From NCBI RefSeq assembly GCF_021655615.1, contig NZ_AP025245.1, positions 620,001 to 684,000 on the forward strand: a stretch of DNA of 64,000 bases. The letters run 5' to 3'. Of this stretch, positions 63,003-64,000 are shown in pieces. A program made the translations under genes and the position numbers. Every line of letters begins with the position of its first letter. Position 1 is the first letter of the stretch. Origin of the DNA: Acidianus sp. HS-5. GTDB lineage: Archaea > Thermoproteota > Thermoprotei_A > Sulfolobales > Sulfolobaceae. The notes under the pieces are model-generated. The model had not been told where the DNA came from. It did no database searches and was given only the letters and a program-made list of their open reading frames with translations.

Positions 63003-64000
63003 ATGAAAAGTATTAACTTAAGTCTTGTTGTAGACGATAATTTTAACCCGTTGCCTATTCAAAAGCAGTTAGCGATTTGTATTGCAAAAATTGCAGGTAA
63101 GAACAATAGAATATCGTTAGCCACAGTTATCGGATGGCCTTTGTTAGCTATAAAATCTGAAGGTGGAGGATATTACATCTTTGATGAAACAGGAAAATTC
63201 TCCGCTTCTATTAATTCTCTCATTCTACAAGATTATAATAGGATAATTTCCATGCTTCAGAAAACCTCAGATGAATCTCAGATTTTAGAATTAATGAACT
63301 CAATTAGATGGGACGAGATTAAAGGCTCATCAACATTACATTTCGACTTCATAATGGATCAGGATTTCAAAAACCTATTAAAACTGGGCAGTTCTCAATT
63401 ACCACTCCAGATCTTAGACAGAAAGTTGAAAGATATTGACGTTCAATTTATAATCTCTGACATACAAGGTGCCGAAAATAAGGTACTCTCGGAAATAGAC
63501 CTAATAGAGAAAACTAAAGAAAAAATTTCTGAGACAATAGCCATAATAAAAGGGAGAAGAGTAGAGAAGAGAAGACAAACTGAGAGCGAGTATGACGCAA
63601 AAATTATGGGAAAAAACGAAGAACTAAAAAGGATAGTTAGTGAAGAGAAGAGTAAAGTTGAAGGAGAAATTAAGCAGTTCTCTTCTCAACTCTACTCAAA
63701 GCTTCCGGACATTGAAGTTTTAATAGCGAAGGCCGAGTTAGATAAGGAGGCTGGATTCGTAGATAGTACATCATCAGTTTATAGCATAAAGGAGAAATAC
63801 CTTAGCGAGATTACGGGAAAATTAAATGAGATAAAGGAAAAACATAAGATCGATATTAGAAGACTTAGGGGAGAATTAACAGAACTTAATTCAATGAAAC
63901 AAAGAGATTTAAATAAGATAAATGAGGAAATTAAAAAACTGGACGAATTACAGCAGTCAGTAATAGCAAAGTTAAACAGTGTTGAAAGTTCCGAAAAAGC
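63003..64000 (+). CDS. Large coiled-coil protein (partial, C-terminus beyond the window)
   Basis: The frame from the ATG at 63003 is open to the right edge; 332 residues are visible. The first 130 or so look globular (SLVVDDNFNPLPIQKQLAIC, IGWPLLAIKSEGGGYYIFDE). From about residue 155 the sequence is Lys/Glu-rich heptad-like coiled coil (LIEKTKEKISETIAIIKGRR and following), interrupted near 240. It may be an SMC-like or scaffold protein, but no Walker motif is visible in this part. Family not recognised; the remainder would be needed. Confidence 0.75.
   Translation, partial: MKSINLSLVVDDNFNPLPIQKQLAICIAKIAGKNNRISLATVIGWPLLAIKSEGGGYYIFDETGKFSASINSLILQDYNRIISMLQKTSDESQILELMNSIRWDEIKGSSTLHFDFIMDQDFKNLLKLGSSQLPLQILDRKLKDIDVQFIISDIQGAENKVLSEIDLIEKTKEKISETIAIIKGRRVEKRRQTESEYDAKIMGKNEELKRIVSEEKSKVEGEIKQFSSQLYSKLPDIEVLIAKAELDKEAGFVDSTSSVYSIKEKYLSEITGKLNEIKEKHKIDIRRLRGELTELNSMKQRDLNKINEEIKKLDELQQSVIAKLNSVESSEK

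Noticed and set aside
1..64000. CRISPR arrays, rRNA and tRNA genes, integrase att sites
   Set aside because: No regularly spaced repeats of 24-30 bp, no G+C-rich RNA gene islands and no integrase gene were seen; a tRNA scan by software could still find something missed by eye.

Overview
The window looks like about 64 kb of chromosome from a thermoacidophilic crenarchaeon of the order Sulfolobales, most like Acidianus or Sulfurisphaera. Base composition is low in G+C. Many genes appear leaderless, with a TATA-like box about 25-30 bases before the start codon. Families typical of the order are present: sulfocyanins, DUF973, PaREP1, VapBC, HEPN/MNT, an S53 protease with a C-terminal anchor, and GH15 trehalase next to Sir2. 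The genus is inferred, not proven.

Region 1 (1-13 kb) is a respiratory and arsenic island. A CuA-containing haem-copper oxidase (subunit I cut by the window edge, subunit II, a small membrane protein) is divergent from a sulfocyanin-like blue copper protein. A second sulfocyanin gene lies 3.3 kb away in inverted orientation. The two share a perfect 461-bp inverted repeat enclosing a Cys-rich anchored protein, a DsrE-family protein, a SelD-like protein and a DODA-like dioxygenase. Then come arsenite oxidase genes aioB (Rieske) and aioA (molybdopterin), bracketed by two paralogous membrane proteins sharing an SCC motif. The simplest model is arsenite -> AioA -> AioB -> sulfocyanin -> CuA oxidase, with copper proteins in place of cytochrome c.

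Region 2 (13-16.5 kb) holds an aldose epimerase, a TDT-type transporter, an MFS transporter and a candidate C/D box sRNA. Region 3 (16.5-31.8 kb) mixes live genes (DUF973 protein, membrane Ser/Thr kinase, LamG-like protein, VapBC, trehalase-like GH15, Sir2, MscS channel, PaREP1 proteins) with debris: a frameshifted DUF3800 gene, a broken coiled-coil/nuclease gene, an ATPase pseudogene, a dead vapBC, and a repeat element with a tiny 82-bp MITE nested in it, complete with target duplication and an empty-site paralogue.

Region 4 (31.9-48 kb) holds an amino-acid permease, an SPFH cluster, a candidate secreted-fibre locus (DUF1102/TasA-like protein followed by a dedicated signal peptidase), small regulators, and more relics, including three copies of the same transposase tail. 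Region 5 (48-64 kb) is more ordinary: an S53 protease, an MFS transporter, two paralogous winged-helix regulators divergent from an unusual cytochrome bd-type oxidase operon, a glycosyltransferase followed by a decayed HEPN/MNT pair, an M1 aminopeptidase with HEAT repeats, and a coiled-coil protein cut by the right edge. No CRISPR array, tRNA or rRNA gene was recognised. All family assignments were made by eye from sequence motifs; no database search was possible.
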